From CAYSWV01 sp964434865 (GTDB taxonomy: Bacteria; Cyanobacteriota; Cyanobacteriia; Thermostichales; Thermostichaceae), in assembly GCA_964434865.1 (NCBI GenBank), contig CAYSWV010000006.1:62001-126000 (forward strand): a stretch of DNA of 64,000 nucleotides, read 5' to 3'. Of the stretch, positions 26,545 through 35,809 are shown one piece after another. How positions within the stretch are numbered: position 1 is the first letter of the stretch; the number at the start of each line of letters is the position of its first letter. A model generated the notes under the pieces. It saw only the letters and a program-made list of their open reading frames with translations. It did not search any database and was not told where the DNA came from. The position numbers were made by a program, and so were the translations under genes.

Positions 26545-27021
26545 TTAGAGGTTACAGTTGGAGTCGAGATCCGTTAAGCTGGAGTCAACACCAATACCCA
26601 AAACACATGTAATGGGATCGCCTTGATAGTTAGTGTAGCTAGGGTTGCCAGCAATAGCTCGGGCTCTCCAAGCTATACCGTCTGGCCGTCCACCACCAGC
26701 ACCAACGACCTCAGGCACAGGTTCATAGTTGGGTGCAACAGCATTAAATGCCTGATCCATGTAATCTGGATTACCAGGTGAGGGTTCAATCTCACTATAG
26801 TCGTTTGGGTAGAATCCCACGTAAAGTCGATAGATTTCTGAGCCGCGACTAACAAGAGCTAATCCATAGTTTGCTTCTGCTACGCGTGCTCGTTTCACTT
26901 GATTTAAAAAAGTGGGGACCGCTACTCCTGTCAAAATACCAACAATAACAATCACCACTAAGAGTTCGATTAAAGTGAATCCATCAGATCGACTCATCAT
27001 TTTAACTAGGGATCTCATCAT
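26545..27021 (-). CDS. Type IV pilin-like protein
   Basis: About 158 residues. A short basic leader ends in Gly, followed by the class III/IV pilin methylation and helix motif FTLIELLVVIVIVGILTGVA (Glu at +5). The globular domain has two Cys near the end (ITCVLGIG ... SNCNL) that likely form the C-terminal disulphide loop. The frame opens at GTG 27027, but tandem ATGs at 27021 and 27018 follow AGGTGA, which serves as the Shine-Dalgarno sequence. It parallels the neighbouring pilin, with which it shares the NQVKRARVAEA segment and the DLDxxCNL end; the two are paralogues. It may be a minor pilin. Confidence 0.88.
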   Translation of the reverse strand: MMRSLVKMMSRSDGFTLIELLVVIVIVGILTGVAVPTFLNQVKRARVAEANYGLALVSRGSEIYRLYVGFYPNDYSEIEPSPGNPDYMDQAFNAVAPNYEPVPEVVGAGGGRPDGIAWRARAIAGNPSYTNYQGDPITCVLGIGVDSSLTDLDSNCNL

Positions 27022-27159
27022 TATCACCTAAGTAACAGCAAACACCGATAGAGTACCTATAGTTAGATTACCCAATTTTCCTCGGATATCTGTCTTATTC
27101 TCAGGTAACTGAAGGGAAATAGTAAACAAGGTAACTCACAAAGCAATACTGACATACTA

Positions 27160-27203
27160 AAACAGCGTAGCCCGATTCATTCAAGAGACAAGCTACGCTG
27201 TTT
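27160..27203 (-). terminator. Strong hairpin downstream of the major pilin gene
   Basis: AAACAGCGTAGC (27160-27171) pairs perfectly with GCTACGCTGTTT (27192-27203), a 12-bp stem with a 20-base loop. On the - strand it is followed by a T-rich run. It lies about 90 bases after the pilin stop and before the second pilin, and would separate the two transcripts. Confidence 0.85.
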
Positions 27204-27294
27204 ATAGAACTTACTCAATTAACACAGAAATGATCAGGCTAGCCTGATACAACTACTGTTAGTGGAGTAAAAATGACAGTGATATCGGTTGCAA

Positions 27295-27801
27295 TTACAG
27301 GTTGCAGCTCTTGTCAAGATCAGTCAAGGCTACCTGGTCACCAAGACCAACAGTGCAAGTCAAAGCCACACCAGCAAAGTTCTTGTAAGCAGGATAGGTA
27401 GCAACAACAGCTACAGACTGCCATGCAACACCAGTATCTGTAGCACCACCACCAGCAATGGTAGGATCATCGTAGTGAGGTGCCTTGGTAGTGTACTCAT
27501 CCTCTAAGTAGCGAGTAGAACCAATTGCAGCAGGGCTAATGTCAGCATAATCACCGGGGTAGATACCTTGGTCTAGACGGTATACTTCAGAAGCACGAGA
27601 GATCAAGCTCAATGCAGCCTGAGCTTCAGCAACACGGCTACGACGAACTTGGTTCAAGAAGGTAGGAACTGCAACTGCAGTCAAGATACCTACGATTACA
27701 ACTACAACCAACAATTCAATCAATGTGAAACCTTGAGATTGGTTCAACAAGTGTTGAGATAGCTTAGCACGGAATAAAGCAGAACGAGTCTTAGCGCTCA
27801 T
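27295..27801 (-). CDS. pilA: Type IV pilin
   Basis: 168 residues. A 28-residue basic leader precedes the prepilin peptidase site QG-FTLIELLVVVVIVGILTAVA, with Glu at +5. The globular part (YRLDQGIYPGDYADIS) ends in two Cys (LTCTVGLG ... DLDKSCNL) forming the likely D-region disulphide. An AGAGGA Shine-Dalgarno sequence lies about ten bases before the ATG. The strong terminator downstream and its own promoter region suggest a highly expressed single gene, so this is the better candidate for the major pilin used in twitching motility and DNA uptake. Confidence 0.92.
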   Translation of the reverse strand: MSAKTRSALFRAKLSQHLLNQSQGFTLIELLVVVVIVGILTAVAVPTFLNQVRRSRVAEAQAALSLISRASEVYRLDQGIYPGDYADISPAAIGSTRYLEDEYTTKAPHYDDPTIAGGGATDTGVAWQSVAVVATYPAYKNFAGVALTCTVGLGDQVALTDLDKSCNL

Positions 27802-27949
27802 GTTTCGAATCCTCTTGATCTTGATAGCGGTTAACGTTTAGATGGCTTACATCTGCCAACACTAACTTACCCCCAGACTCTCAGTTTCATATCAGGATCA
27901 AAAGATAAATTTCTGAATTAGGTCTAAATAACTCAGATCCTATCCATAC

Positions 27950-29224
27950 CTATGTTTCAGCAGGTTGCAGCATGACAAAGAGGAACTCTTCTAAAGCCTG
28001 AAGCAGGGTTAATACCTCATCAGTAGCTGTAACCTGATCAGCCGCAGTTTTGGTAACAACAACCTGAATCAGATCTTGTACTGCCATAGGACCTGACAAG
28101 AGTTGAGTGAGCCATGCTAGTTGGTGGGGGGTTAAGACCAATCGACCTCCTTTAGCGCCTAACCAGCTAACCGTTAAGACGTCATGGCTAGCCAGAGCCT
28201 GATGAGCATGATGCGAGAAGATCGTTGAGTTGAATAGAACCGGATTCAGTTGAACGGTGCCTGAAAGCCAATCTTGATCAGACCAGGGTAAAACCAAAGA
28301 AGACCCAACGGGCTCCGCCCAAAAATTGATCAGGCGGTGAGAATTAGGTGCCAACAGCTCATACAAATGGAGTAGCTCCGCACCTGAAAAGCGATCGAGT
28401 TGTTGGTTAAAGAAGTCGGGAGCATGGAGCAAGACACTGGACAAATCCCAGGTACCGAAGTCAGCGAGTGTGATCAAACCTAACCCAGCTTCTTTTAGAA
28501 AATCCAGCATCTGTGGGATGGTGTAGGCTTTATCATTAACTAATAAATAGTTATTCATAACAGCACCATCATCAGTATCCATAGCAGGACTCCACATCTG
28601 GCGAGGCAAGGATTTAGGATCCAAACTCTTAACAAAGGAGCGCACATGAGCGATGGCTTCAGCTCGGGGTAGATCAAATAAGCCAAACAAGCGATAGACT
28701 TCTTGCATTTCTAAATAACGGCGGCGGCCATAATAGTTATGCAGGTTGGCGTAAATAATGCCATCTGGCTTGAGAACTGAAGCTAAAACCTTTAAGCCTT
28801 CACCTGGAGAATCGAGTAAATAGAGCACATCGTTACAACTGATAAAGTCAAACTTCATATTCAATTGATCTAAATCAAGGAGATCAAGGACGTAGAACTC
28901 AGAATTCCAATAACCATGGTATTTGAGTCGCTGATCTGCGAGTTTGACCGAGGCAGGTGAGAGATCAACGCCCACAATTTTTGCGCCAGGATTGGACCAA
29001 GCTACTGACAAGGTTTCCCATCCAGAACCACATCCGGCATTTAAAATAACAGCGCCTTCAGGATTGATGATTTGACGAGTTCGGGCGTATTGGGCAGTTG
29101 TTAGAGAGGTTCTGAAGTCAAGTCGCTTAGGATCAAACTTTGCTGAAGCAGGGACATTAGGATAGGGTAGATCTTCATAAAAATCTTTCAAATTAACGGG
29201 GTTTGATTGATCTATATCGCTCAT
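27950..29224 (-). CDS. SAM-dependent methyltransferase, two-domain
   Basis: 424 residues. The N-terminus has FYEDLPYPNVP, then the class I SAM-binding motif LNAGCGSGWETLS near residue 60 and GVDLSPASVKLA. The C-terminal 200 residues form a separate domain with no clear match (GAELLHLYELLAPNS and beyond). The protein is a paralogue of the one at 39987-41279, with the same F-Y/E-x-F/L-P-Y-P start and comparable layout. Substrate unknown. It is convergent with nothing close; the pilin gene is downstream on the same strand. Confidence 0.85.
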   Translation of the reverse strand: MSDIDQSNPVNLKDFYEDLPYPNVPASAKFDPKRLDFRTSLTTAQYARTRQIINPEGAVILNAGCGSGWETLSVAWSNPGAKIVGVDLSPASVKLADQRLKYHGYWNSEFYVLDLLDLDQLNMKFDFISCNDVLYLLDSPGEGLKVLASVLKPDGIIYANLHNYYGRRRYLEMQEVYRLFGLFDLPRAEAIAHVRSFVKSLDPKSLPRQMWSPAMDTDDGAVMNNYLLVNDKAYTIPQMLDFLKEAGLGLITLADFGTWDLSSVLLHAPDFFNQQLDRFSGAELLHLYELLAPNSHRLINFWAEPVGSSLVLPWSDQDWLSGTVQLNPVLFNSTIFSHHAHQALASHDVLTVSWLGAKGGRLVLTPHQLAWLTQLLSGPMAVQDLIQVVVTKTAADQVTATDEVLTLLQALEEFLFVMLQPAET

Positions 29225-29377
29225 GTCAAAAAGGCTTAGCTATTTCGCTTAGAGTACTCCCCCAAATCATACATGACTGGAGTTCCCTCAACCGGTAGAC
29301 TTGAGATCTTAGTGGCCTAGTAGATGGGTCATTAGGAGTTGCAGGTAAAGTTTAAGAGTGAGTTATTGGCTAAGTCT

Positions 29378-29935
29378 ATGACATTTCATAGTTCAGACAT
29401 TCAGAAGCTGATTCGATTAGGAATAGGTGTTTCCGTTGCGAGCTCGTTACTCATTTTAGTCAGAGCTTCTGATGCACTGAGCCGATGGTTGGCATTTACT
29501 GCAACGACAGGATCTACAGCAGCACTTGTGTTGTCGCTGAGACCCAGGACATCCTCACCATCAGCTAGTCAGTTACCACCACAACCCACCGTTTTAGCCC
29601 AACGGCCTCCGAGCTTATATCAAGGAAAATGGACACTCAAAGATCAGGCCGCTGATGAGGGTGCTGTTGGCCAAGCAGCTGTTGTCGACTTTGGGAGTGA
29701 CATTGTTGTGAGCCAACCTAGTGCGGGTGGACTTTATGTGATGCAACTGAAGCGCCAAACGCAACAACAAGTCAGTGGAATCTGGTGGTTTTACAAACAA
29801 ATGCCAGCTCATGGGACCTACCGCGGAGAAATTTCAGCTGATGGCTCCACCATTTCAGGAGCTTGGAGAATGACGCGCTCAGCCGAAGAAGGACTTTGGA
29901 TCTTGACCGCTGAACCCACAGACTCAGAATCATAG
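29378..29935 (+). CDS. Membrane-associated protein of unknown function
   Basis: About 185 residues from the ATG at 29378; the frame extends 13 codons further to a TTG. Two weak hydrophobic segments near residues 15-60 suggest a membrane hairpin, then a Pro/Ser linker, then a beta-rich domain (GKWTLKDQAADEGAVGQ, GIWWFYKQMPAHGTYRGEI, TISGAWRMTRSAEEG). The repeated G-x-W pattern looks like a small beta barrel of a lipid- or ligand-binding type. No family assigned. Confidence 0.65.
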   Translation: MTFHSSDIQKLIRLGIGVSVASSLLILVRASDALSRWLAFTATTGSTAALVLSLRPRTSSPSASQLPPQPTVLAQRPPSLYQGKWTLKDQAADEGAVGQAAVVDFGSDIVVSQPSAGGLYVMQLKRQTQQQVSGIWWFYKQMPAHGTYRGEISADGSTISGAWRMTRSAEEGLWILTAEPTDSES

Positions 29936-30203
29936 CGACTTGATCAAGACCTCAGTGCTCCCCCACAATATGACTGATTTTTGTTGAACGGTAAAAAAAA
30001 TTAAATCCGCTTATTATTGTGACCCGTATTCATTCTAGATAGACAGCTTGTGGTTCAGCCTCATATCTGTGCTGCCATTAGCTATCTAGCTCTATTGGCT
30101 TCTTTCAATCGTTTATTCCATTTAGAGTATCCAGTTTTGCACTGATTGGACAGTGTGACTGATTTTGCTGCGTTCATTTGAAGTCTAACTTGAGGTCAAC
30201 GAT

Positions 30204-33008
30204 ATGCGGTTTACTAAATATCATTTGCTATCAACAGCAGTATTACTGACAGCATTGCAAGCCTGTGGGGGTAGTGATGCCGTTTCGACCTTACCTCCTG
30301 TTGATGTTCCCTCGGAGGCATTACAGGTCAGTCAGTCTGGATCTTTTAGCCTAGCGCAGCCAACTGAACCCGTAGCAGCGGCAGCCCAAGTCCGTTTAAT
30401 GGTTGACACACCTGAAACATTACCTCCAACGATTGAGGTTCAGGGTGTACCTTTTGTATTACTCCCGGTTCCGGTAGGTGGATCTCCTCAGGTCTTTGTC
30501 CCTAGGTTTGACGCTGCCTTGCAACCACTATCCCCGATCCGAGAAATCTTGATTGAGGGTGTCACTCAGGCTCAAGTTTCTGCAACCGTAGCCTCTCTAG
30601 AATCATCTAGCACCAACTTGATTTTTCAAGGTGATCCTACCGAGGTTACCTTTGAGGATTTTGTTCTCGTTTTAGCCTTATCCAATTTGCCCCCTAACTT
30701 AAGGACACCTGAGAATATTGCAACTCAAGCTAATACGCTCTTTGCCCAAGGTAACTTTGCTGCTGCTGATCTAGATCCGATCCCAAATGAATTCAATACT
30801 GATTTTGCAGCTGGGGGGAGCACTCCTGCACCTGATCTGACTGATGCGGCTGTGGTCTATGCTGCAACGTTCTTACCTGCTAATTTGAGAACAGCCGAAA
30901 ATATTGCTTTGACTGTTAATGCTTTGTTGCCTGGCGCTAACTTAGAAGCCGCCGATATTCTAGCGATCCCTGGACAAGCGTTACCTGGTGGTCTTGCTGT
31001 GGATCCTCCTGTTGGCCCTGTGACAGCTGGCACTTTGCAGATCTCAGTGCAAGTCCCCAACTTTGCTGCACCTAGCTTTACTGTAGGGGCTGCCGAGTAT
31101 GTCCGTCTGCCTAACGAGATCTTCCCTGGGTTCACTAGCTACGTTCCTGAACCAGGTTCTGTCTTTTTAACCGTTGAGTTTAGCCAGCTGGACATTCCAG
31201 GAGCCGATCAATTCACTTGTGTGATCGTTCATACACCCGGTCAAGATCCGCTCATAGTCACCAACCAAATTGCAACAACGGCGGCCTGTGACACCGATAC
31301 TGGTCTTGTGGGGACCGAAGGCGATGATACCTTAATCGGAACGCCTGCTATTGATACTATTGATGGCTTAGGTGGTAATGACACGATTAATGGTTTAGCG
31401 GAATCTGATCAAATCACGACAGGCTCTGGTAACGATTCGGTTGTCTACGATGCCTCACAATTAGGGTCGGCTCCCGATCAACTCTCTGACTGGGATGTTA
31501 ATGCAGATGCCTTCCAGTTAGATGCTACTGACTTTAATGTGATTGGTAATCTGTCAGTGTTCAATGATGTGGCAGCTAACTTACCTGCTGGTGGTGGATT
31601 GAATGTCATTGTGCTCCAAGATACTGAAGATCCCAACAACCCAGGTAGTGCATTCAATGCTGGAGCTGCCGCTGATCTGATTGCTGCAGAAGTAAGTCAA
31701 CCGGGCGCTGGATTCTTTATCTACTGGAACTCGGGGTTGATGATCAATCGCTTGGTCTATTCTGAAAACCTGGCAGATCCTGAAGCAGCTTTCACCGTTT
31801 TAGCCAACATCAATACTCTCTCAGGTCAAGATGCCATCAATGCACTACCCAGTTTTGATGCCAGTAACTTTGCCTTGATCAATGAGAACTTAGGCATTGT
31901 GGGATCTAACGGGGATGACACGCTCAACGGCACCGGGGGTAATGACAGTATTGATGCTCTAGAGGGGAATGACACGATTAATGGCCTAGCTGGTTCCGAT
32001 CGGATCACATCAGGCCCAGGCAGTGACACGTTAGTCTATGATGCCTCTCAACTAGGCTCCGGCCCTGATCAATTGTCAGACTGGAGTGTCATGTCAGACC
32101 AGTTCTTGTTGAATGCTGGAGATTTTAATGTAACGGGTAGCGTATCGTTCTTCAATGATGTTGCCGCTAATCTGCCCACTGGAGGTGTTAATGTCATTGT
32201 GCTGCAAGATATCGATGATGGCACGGGTGGTGTCTTTAATGCTCGGGCTGCGGCTCGTTTAATTGGAGCTGAAATCACTCAACTCGGAGCTGGTTTCTTC
32301 ATCTACTGGAACTCTAATTTGGCAGTAAACCGGTTGGTTTTCTCAGAAGATCTGTCTAATGGTGAGGCACCGCTTACTATTCTCAATGCCATCAACACAG
32401 TGAATGGGCAAGAGGCTATTGATGTGTTACCGGTTTTTGCCGCTGGTAATTTTGCCTTTGAAAATGAAGTCGCGGCGGGGGCTGATACTGATGTTGTCAT
32501 CAACGAAGTCTTATATACTTCAGATGAATCTGGAGACTTTGTTGAACTGAAAAACACTGGATCTAGTGTCATTGATATCAGTGAGTGGTGGTTCTGTTTT
32601 GCCGTCGGTAACTACGTCCCCCTCTCCAGCTTAACCGTTACTAGTGGCAACGCCGATCTAGTCTTGGATCCTGGCGAGATCATTGTGTTTGCAGCGGGTC
32701 AAAACCTTGACGATACCGCCGCTGATCTAGGGTTGTACTCAGCTTCAGCCCCCTTTAATACTCCTGAGAATCTAGTTGACTTTGTCAAGTGGGGATCGTC
32801 TGCTCAGGGTAACGGTCGTGCCGATGTTGCTGTAGCTGGAGGCTTTTGGACAGAAGTTGAACCTGGCGTTTTCGACTTTGTTCCCACTGCTGCTACTGGT
32901 GAGGCCCTCATCTTTGATGGTGAAAATGGTGGCTCTAATCCTCTGGAAAGCCTCAGTAGTGATTTCTTGAATGGACCTCCAACGCCTGGAGCTGATGCAA
33001 ACCAATAA
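30204..33008 (+). CDS. Large lipoprotein with RTX-like repeats and a lamin-tail domain
   Basis: 934 residues. A signal peptide ends in a lipobox (TALQACGG), so it is a lipoprotein. Residues 150-260 hold two copies of a helical repeat (LPPNLRTPENIATQANTLF; LPANLRTAENIALTVNALL). Two long repeats of about 190 residues each follow (roughly 370-560 and 570-760), each beginning with RTX-type calcium-binding nonapeptides (GDDTLIGT, GGNDTINGLA) and continuing with a shared block including YDASQLGS, FNDVAANLP and GAGFFIYWNS. The C-terminal 170 residues (VVINEVLYTSDESGDFVELK) resemble a lamin-tail (LTD) domain. It is probably surface exposed and calcium dependent. An ECF sigma and anti-sigma pair lies 330 bases downstream. 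Confidence 0.82.
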   Translation: MRFTKYHLLSTAVLLTALQACGGSDAVSTLPPVDVPSEALQVSQSGSFSLAQPTEPVAAAAQVRLMVDTPETLPPTIEVQGVPFVLLPVPVGGSPQVFVPRFDAALQPLSPIREILIEGVTQAQVSATVASLESSSTNLIFQGDPTEVTFEDFVLVLALSNLPPNLRTPENIATQANTLFAQGNFAAADLDPIPNEFNTDFAAGGSTPAPDLTDAAVVYAATFLPANLRTAENIALTVNALLPGANLEAADILAIPGQALPGGLAVDPPVGPVTAGTLQISVQVPNFAAPSFTVGAAEYVRLPNEIFPGFTSYVPEPGSVFLTVEFSQLDIPGADQFTCVIVHTPGQDPLIVTNQIATTAACDTDTGLVGTEGDDTLIGTPAIDTIDGLGGNDTINGLAESDQITTGSGNDSVVYDASQLGSAPDQLSDWDVNADAFQLDATDFNVIGNLSVFNDVAANLPAGGGLNVIVLQDTEDPNNPGSAFNAGAAADLIAAEVSQPGAGFFIYWNSGLMINRLVYSENLADPEAAFTVLANINTLSGQDAINALPSFDASNFALINENLGIVGSNGDDTLNGTGGNDSIDALEGNDTINGLAGSDRITSGPGSDTLVYDASQLGSGPDQLSDWSVMSDQFLLNAGDFNVTGSVSFFNDVAANLPTGGVNVIVLQDIDDGTGGVFNARAAARLIGAEITQLGAGFFIYWNSNLAVNRLVFSEDLSNGEAPLTILNAINTVNGQEAIDVLPVFAAGNFAFENEVAAGADTDVVINEVLYTSDESGDFVELKNTGSSVIDISEWWFCFAVGNYVPLSSLTVTSGNADLVLDPGEIIVFAAGQNLDDTAADLGLYSASAPFNTPENLVDFVKWGSSAQGNGRADVAVAGGFWTEVEPGVFDFVPTAATGEALIFDGENGGSNPLESLSSDFLNGPPTPGADANQ

Positions 33009-33062
33009 ACTAGTCCCCTGAACACTATGTTTTGAATGACCATTTAGTGTTAAAGTACAAGG

Positions 33063-33093
33063 CTGGGATCTAGATCTTCAACCTGGATCCCAG
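33063..33093 (+). terminator. Hairpin downstream of the lipoprotein gene
   Basis: CTGGGATC (33063-33070) pairs with GATCCCAG (33086-33093), eight base pairs with a 15-base loop, followed by TTC rather than a long T run. It lies 55 bases after the stop. The remainder of the 328-base spacer up to the sigma gene holds a CACACTAATGTG inverted repeat near 33126 and no clear promoter. Confidence 0.6.
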
Positions 33094-33336
33094 TTCATAA
33101 TCAGCTACCGTTAATGAAATGAGAGCACACTAATGTGGATACAGTCTGTAAGTGCTATCTTCAAAAATTTGAAAAACTGGCGATCTCCGTTTAGTCCTGA
33201 TATTAAGCTAAATCTCAGGCTAAAGAGGTGTGATAGAGTCAAGTGCAGGTTGCGAGAGGGTAACTGTAACTGAGATTTTGGGATCAAATTCCAATTTTTA
33301 CAAGCGCCAGATTCAGCTGAAGAGTGAGCAATACTC

Positions 33337-33921
33337 ATGGAATCCCGTAGTACAAATCTGCCAGCTGTTGGGCCCAACTCTACCGATACGGAGTTGATTC
33401 AGGCCATCCAGGCAGGACAATCTGAGGCTTTAACCCTTCTATATAGACGTTACTCCAGGCTAGTGTATAGCATAGCCATGAGAATTTTAGGGAATACTCA
33501 AGAAGCAGAGGATCTAACTCAAGAGATCTTTGTGACCTTTTGGCAGAAAACCACGTTTGACGCTAATCGAGGATCACTCAGTAGCTTTTTGGGTCTTCTG
33601 ACCCGATCCCGAGCCTTTGATCGGAGACGATCTCGTGGAGCCTACTACAACCTTTTGGAGCGATATCAGCGGAGTACCCCTTCGGTATCATCAGCTATTC
33701 CTTTTGACCAAGTGTTTACTGCAGAGCGTCAAGAGGTGGTCAAGCAGGCTTTGTTAGAACTACCCCCTGCTCAACGTCAGGTGTTAGAGATGGCTTACTA
33801 TGAAGGATTGAGCCAAACTGAAATAGCACAACGGATTGAGGTTCCATTAGGAACTGTGAAAACCCGCTCTCGACAAGGATTACTAAAATTGAGACGCCTC
33901 TTAGGACATCTCCTGGGGTGA
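33337..33921 (+). CDS. ECF-type RNA polymerase sigma factor
   Basis: 194 residues. Sigma region 2 spans about 20-95 (LLYRRYSRLVYSIAMRILG, AEDLTQEIFVTFW) and region 4 about 130-190 (LPPAQRQVLEMAYYEGLSQ, GTVKTRSRQGLLKLR), with no sigma 3 region between, as expected for ECF (group 4) factors, here of the RskA-partner type. It is immediately followed by its anti-sigma gene with a four-base GTGA overlap, so stoichiometry is probably coupled. Targets are not known; the upstream lipoprotein gene is an attractive candidate. Confidence 0.93.
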   Translation: MESRSTNLPAVGPNSTDTELIQAIQAGQSEALTLLYRRYSRLVYSIAMRILGNTQEAEDLTQEIFVTFWQKTTFDANRGSLSSFLGLLTRSRAFDRRRSRGAYYNLLERYQRSTPSVSSAIPFDQVFTAERQEVVKQALLELPPAQRQVLEMAYYEGLSQTEIAQRIEVPLGTVKTRSRQGLLKLRRLLGHLLG

Positions 33922-34766
33922 AACATATGAGCGATGATTTGACACTTCGACACATTCATGAACTCGCAGCAGGTTACGTCCTCGGTGATCTAGACGACGA
34001 CGAAGCCCAAACGCTTGACCAATTGTTACAGCAGTATCCTGAGTTTCAGGTTGAAATCGATCGGATGCAAGAAACGTTTGGTCTGCTGCCGTCTGGTCAG
34101 GCTGACTTAGATCCCCCTCCAGAGTTAGAGGCTACCATCCTGAACGCCGTTAACTTTGAACCTCAACAGCATCCCACTCAACTCCCTAAATCTCCAGATC
34201 CGGATCCCCTACAGTCAGCTCCATCTAAACCTAGATCCCCTCAATCTAGATCCTCTAAGGCTTCAAGTCAGTCAAGCCCTAAGTGGGCAACTCGGATCTT
34301 ACAGATCTCAGTCAGTCTGGCAGGCTTGCTAGCTATAGGCGCTCTGGTGTTTGATAACCAGCAACTCCGTCAACAGATAGCCTTGCAAACACCAGATGAA
34401 GATGTCGTTGAGATCTTACAGCAACCTAACACCCGGTTAGTGTCTCTCCAAGGGGCTGAAACAGCTGAATCTCAGGCCACTGGCAGTTTGTTATTTGTGG
34501 CAGGGCAGTGGAGTGAAGTGGTTGTTACCCTCAAGGGGTTACCTATACCCCCAGATGAGCAAATGTATCACTTGTGGGCCGAATTCAGAGACGGGACTGT
34601 AATCTTATGTGGCATTCTGGAGCCTGATGACTCGGGTAACTTTGTAGCTACCTTACGTCCAAGCAGCTTGCCTAATCCTGGATCAGGGTTATCCAGTGTT
34701 TTTGCCACGCTAGAATCTTCCCCTGCTGTAAATCCCACCGGAGAACCAGTGATTTCTCAGATCTAA
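33918..34766 (+). CDS. RskA-like membrane anti-sigma factor
   Basis: 282 residues, from a GTG that overlaps the sigma stop; an ATG nine bases later (MSDDLTL) is also possible. The N-terminal anti-sigma domain (HELAAGYVLGDLDDDEAQTL) is without the zinc HxxxCxxC motif. After a Pro/Ser-rich linker a membrane helix lies near 118-139 (ILQISVSLAGLLAIGALVF). The extracytoplasmic part carries the RskA C-terminal domain (VTLKGLPIPPDEQMYHLWAE). Signal-driven proteolysis would release the sigma factor. Confidence 0.9.
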   Translation: MKHMSDDLTLRHIHELAAGYVLGDLDDDEAQTLDQLLQQYPEFQVEIDRMQETFGLLPSGQADLDPPPELEATILNAVNFEPQQHPTQLPKSPDPDPLQSAPSKPRSPQSRSSKASSQSSPKWATRILQISVSLAGLLAIGALVFDNQQLRQQIALQTPDEDVVEILQQPNTRLVSLQGAETAESQATGSLLFVAGQWSEVVVTLKGLPIPPDEQMYHLWAEFRDGTVILCGILEPDDSGNFVATLRPSSLPNPGSGLSSVFATLESSPAVNPTGEPVISQI

Positions 34767-34775
34767 CCTCAGGCT

Positions 34776-35570
34776 CTAAGGTTTGATGCCTTTGACTCGG
34801 AGGGTACTCTGATAGATAGCCCAGCAAGCTGGCTCCCGAGCAAACCTAGTGTATTGTTGCAAATCCTGATCGGTCACTAAACCTGTGGCTTTGTAGGCTT
34901 CCTGTAACTGCTGAGTTGACAGCTCCATCATCAAGGCCATGTCAGAACCACCAGACATAGCAGGAGCCTCGTTAACCACCTCAAGGTGTCTAAGATCAAA
35001 GGATTGCATCATCGCTGCTAACTGAGAACCGAAAGCAAAGTTGCAACCTCGCTGGCTGAACATAGCTTCGAGGGCAGCCTGAACACGCTGGAAAGCTTGG
35101 CAGAGATCAGTGGGGCCAGCTAAAGCTTTGGATACCGAAAAATCAGGTTCTTCCAGAACCAAGTATCCTCCAGGTTTGAGCAATTTTAAAGTTGTCTCTA
35201 CAGCGGCTTGCCAATCGGCCAGATGGATTAGGACAAAGCGGGCATGAGCTAGGTCAAAAGAGTCTAGTGGGAGATTGACTGCACGAATATCAGCCTCCAG
35301 TACATCTAAGGTATCAGCCGGGAGGTCAGAGAGAAATCGGGTGTTACTATCCACAGCTACAACTTGACCGGTTGGCTGAACCCTGGCATGCATCCACTGA
35401 GCGATAGATCCAGCCCCCGCCCCAATTTCTAGGCACCGCCACCCGGGTTCTAGAGGGATGGTTTGTAAAATGTGTTGGGTTCCAGGATCAAAAATACTCT
35501 CAAGCATCCGAAGACGCCTCAACTCTGTGTCATCGCGGGTGCCATCAAAGGTATAAGCTGGTGTTTTCAT
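34776..35570 (-). CDS. SAM-dependent methyltransferase
   Basis: 264 residues. The class I SAM-binding site is LEIGAGAGSIAQWM near residue 45, followed by VVAVDSNTRFL, ADIRAVNLPLDSFDLAHARF and the post-motif KPGGYLVLEEPD. It resembles methyltransferases acting on small molecules or quinones, but the substrate is unknown. The frame is open to 35672, which would run into tRNA-Leu, so the ATG at 35570 (MKTPAYTFDG) is the better start. It converges on the anti-sigma gene with nine bases between the stops. Confidence 0.85.
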   Translation of the reverse strand: MKTPAYTFDGTRDDTELRRLRMLESIFDPGTQHILQTIPLEPGWRCLEIGAGAGSIAQWMHARVQPTGQVVAVDSNTRFLSDLPADTLDVLEADIRAVNLPLDSFDLAHARFVLIHLADWQAAVETTLKLLKPGGYLVLEEPDFSVSKALAGPTDLCQAFQRVQAALEAMFSQRGCNFAFGSQLAAMMQSFDLRHLEVVNEAPAMSGGSDMALMMELSTQQLQEAYKATGLVTDQDLQQYTRFAREPACWAIYQSTLRVKGIKP

Positions 35571-35639
35571 GATTGAGCAGCCATGATATTGACATCGAGC
35601 AAAGTTATTCTCTAAGCTTGTAAAGCACCAAAATTTAGA

Positions 35640-35721
35640 GGGTGAGTGGCGAAACTGGTAGACGCACAGCACTCAAAATGCTGCGGAGCAATCCATCTCG
35701 GTTCGATTCCGAGCTCGCCCA
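35640..35721 (+). tRNA. tRNA-Leu (anticodon CAA)
   Basis: The acceptor stem GGGTGAG pairs with CTCGCCC (one G-T wobble), the anticodon stem CAGCA/TGCTG encloses the loop CTCAAAA with anticodon CAA, the T arm is CTCGG-TTCGATT-CCGAG, and there is the long variable arm expected of class II tRNAs. The 3' CCA is not encoded. It reads UUG codons. The tail of the methyltransferase upstream region on the opposite strand overlaps it. Confidence 0.96.
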
Positions 35722-35809
35722 TCTTTAAAAATTCACTCGTTATTCTATTTTAGGTAACGGGATTATTCAAGCTGAGATCAACCCACTGAGATAAGCTTAG
35801 ATCAACTGA

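Noticed and set aside
27160..27203. Attenuator or operator instead of terminator
   Set aside because: A 12-bp perfect stem after the pilin stop with a following T-rich stretch is sufficiently explained by termination.
32303..33043. Several - strand frames inside the lipoprotein gene
   Set aside because: They are shadows of a long gene with biased codons; peptides are Ser/Pro/Thr-rich without start signals.
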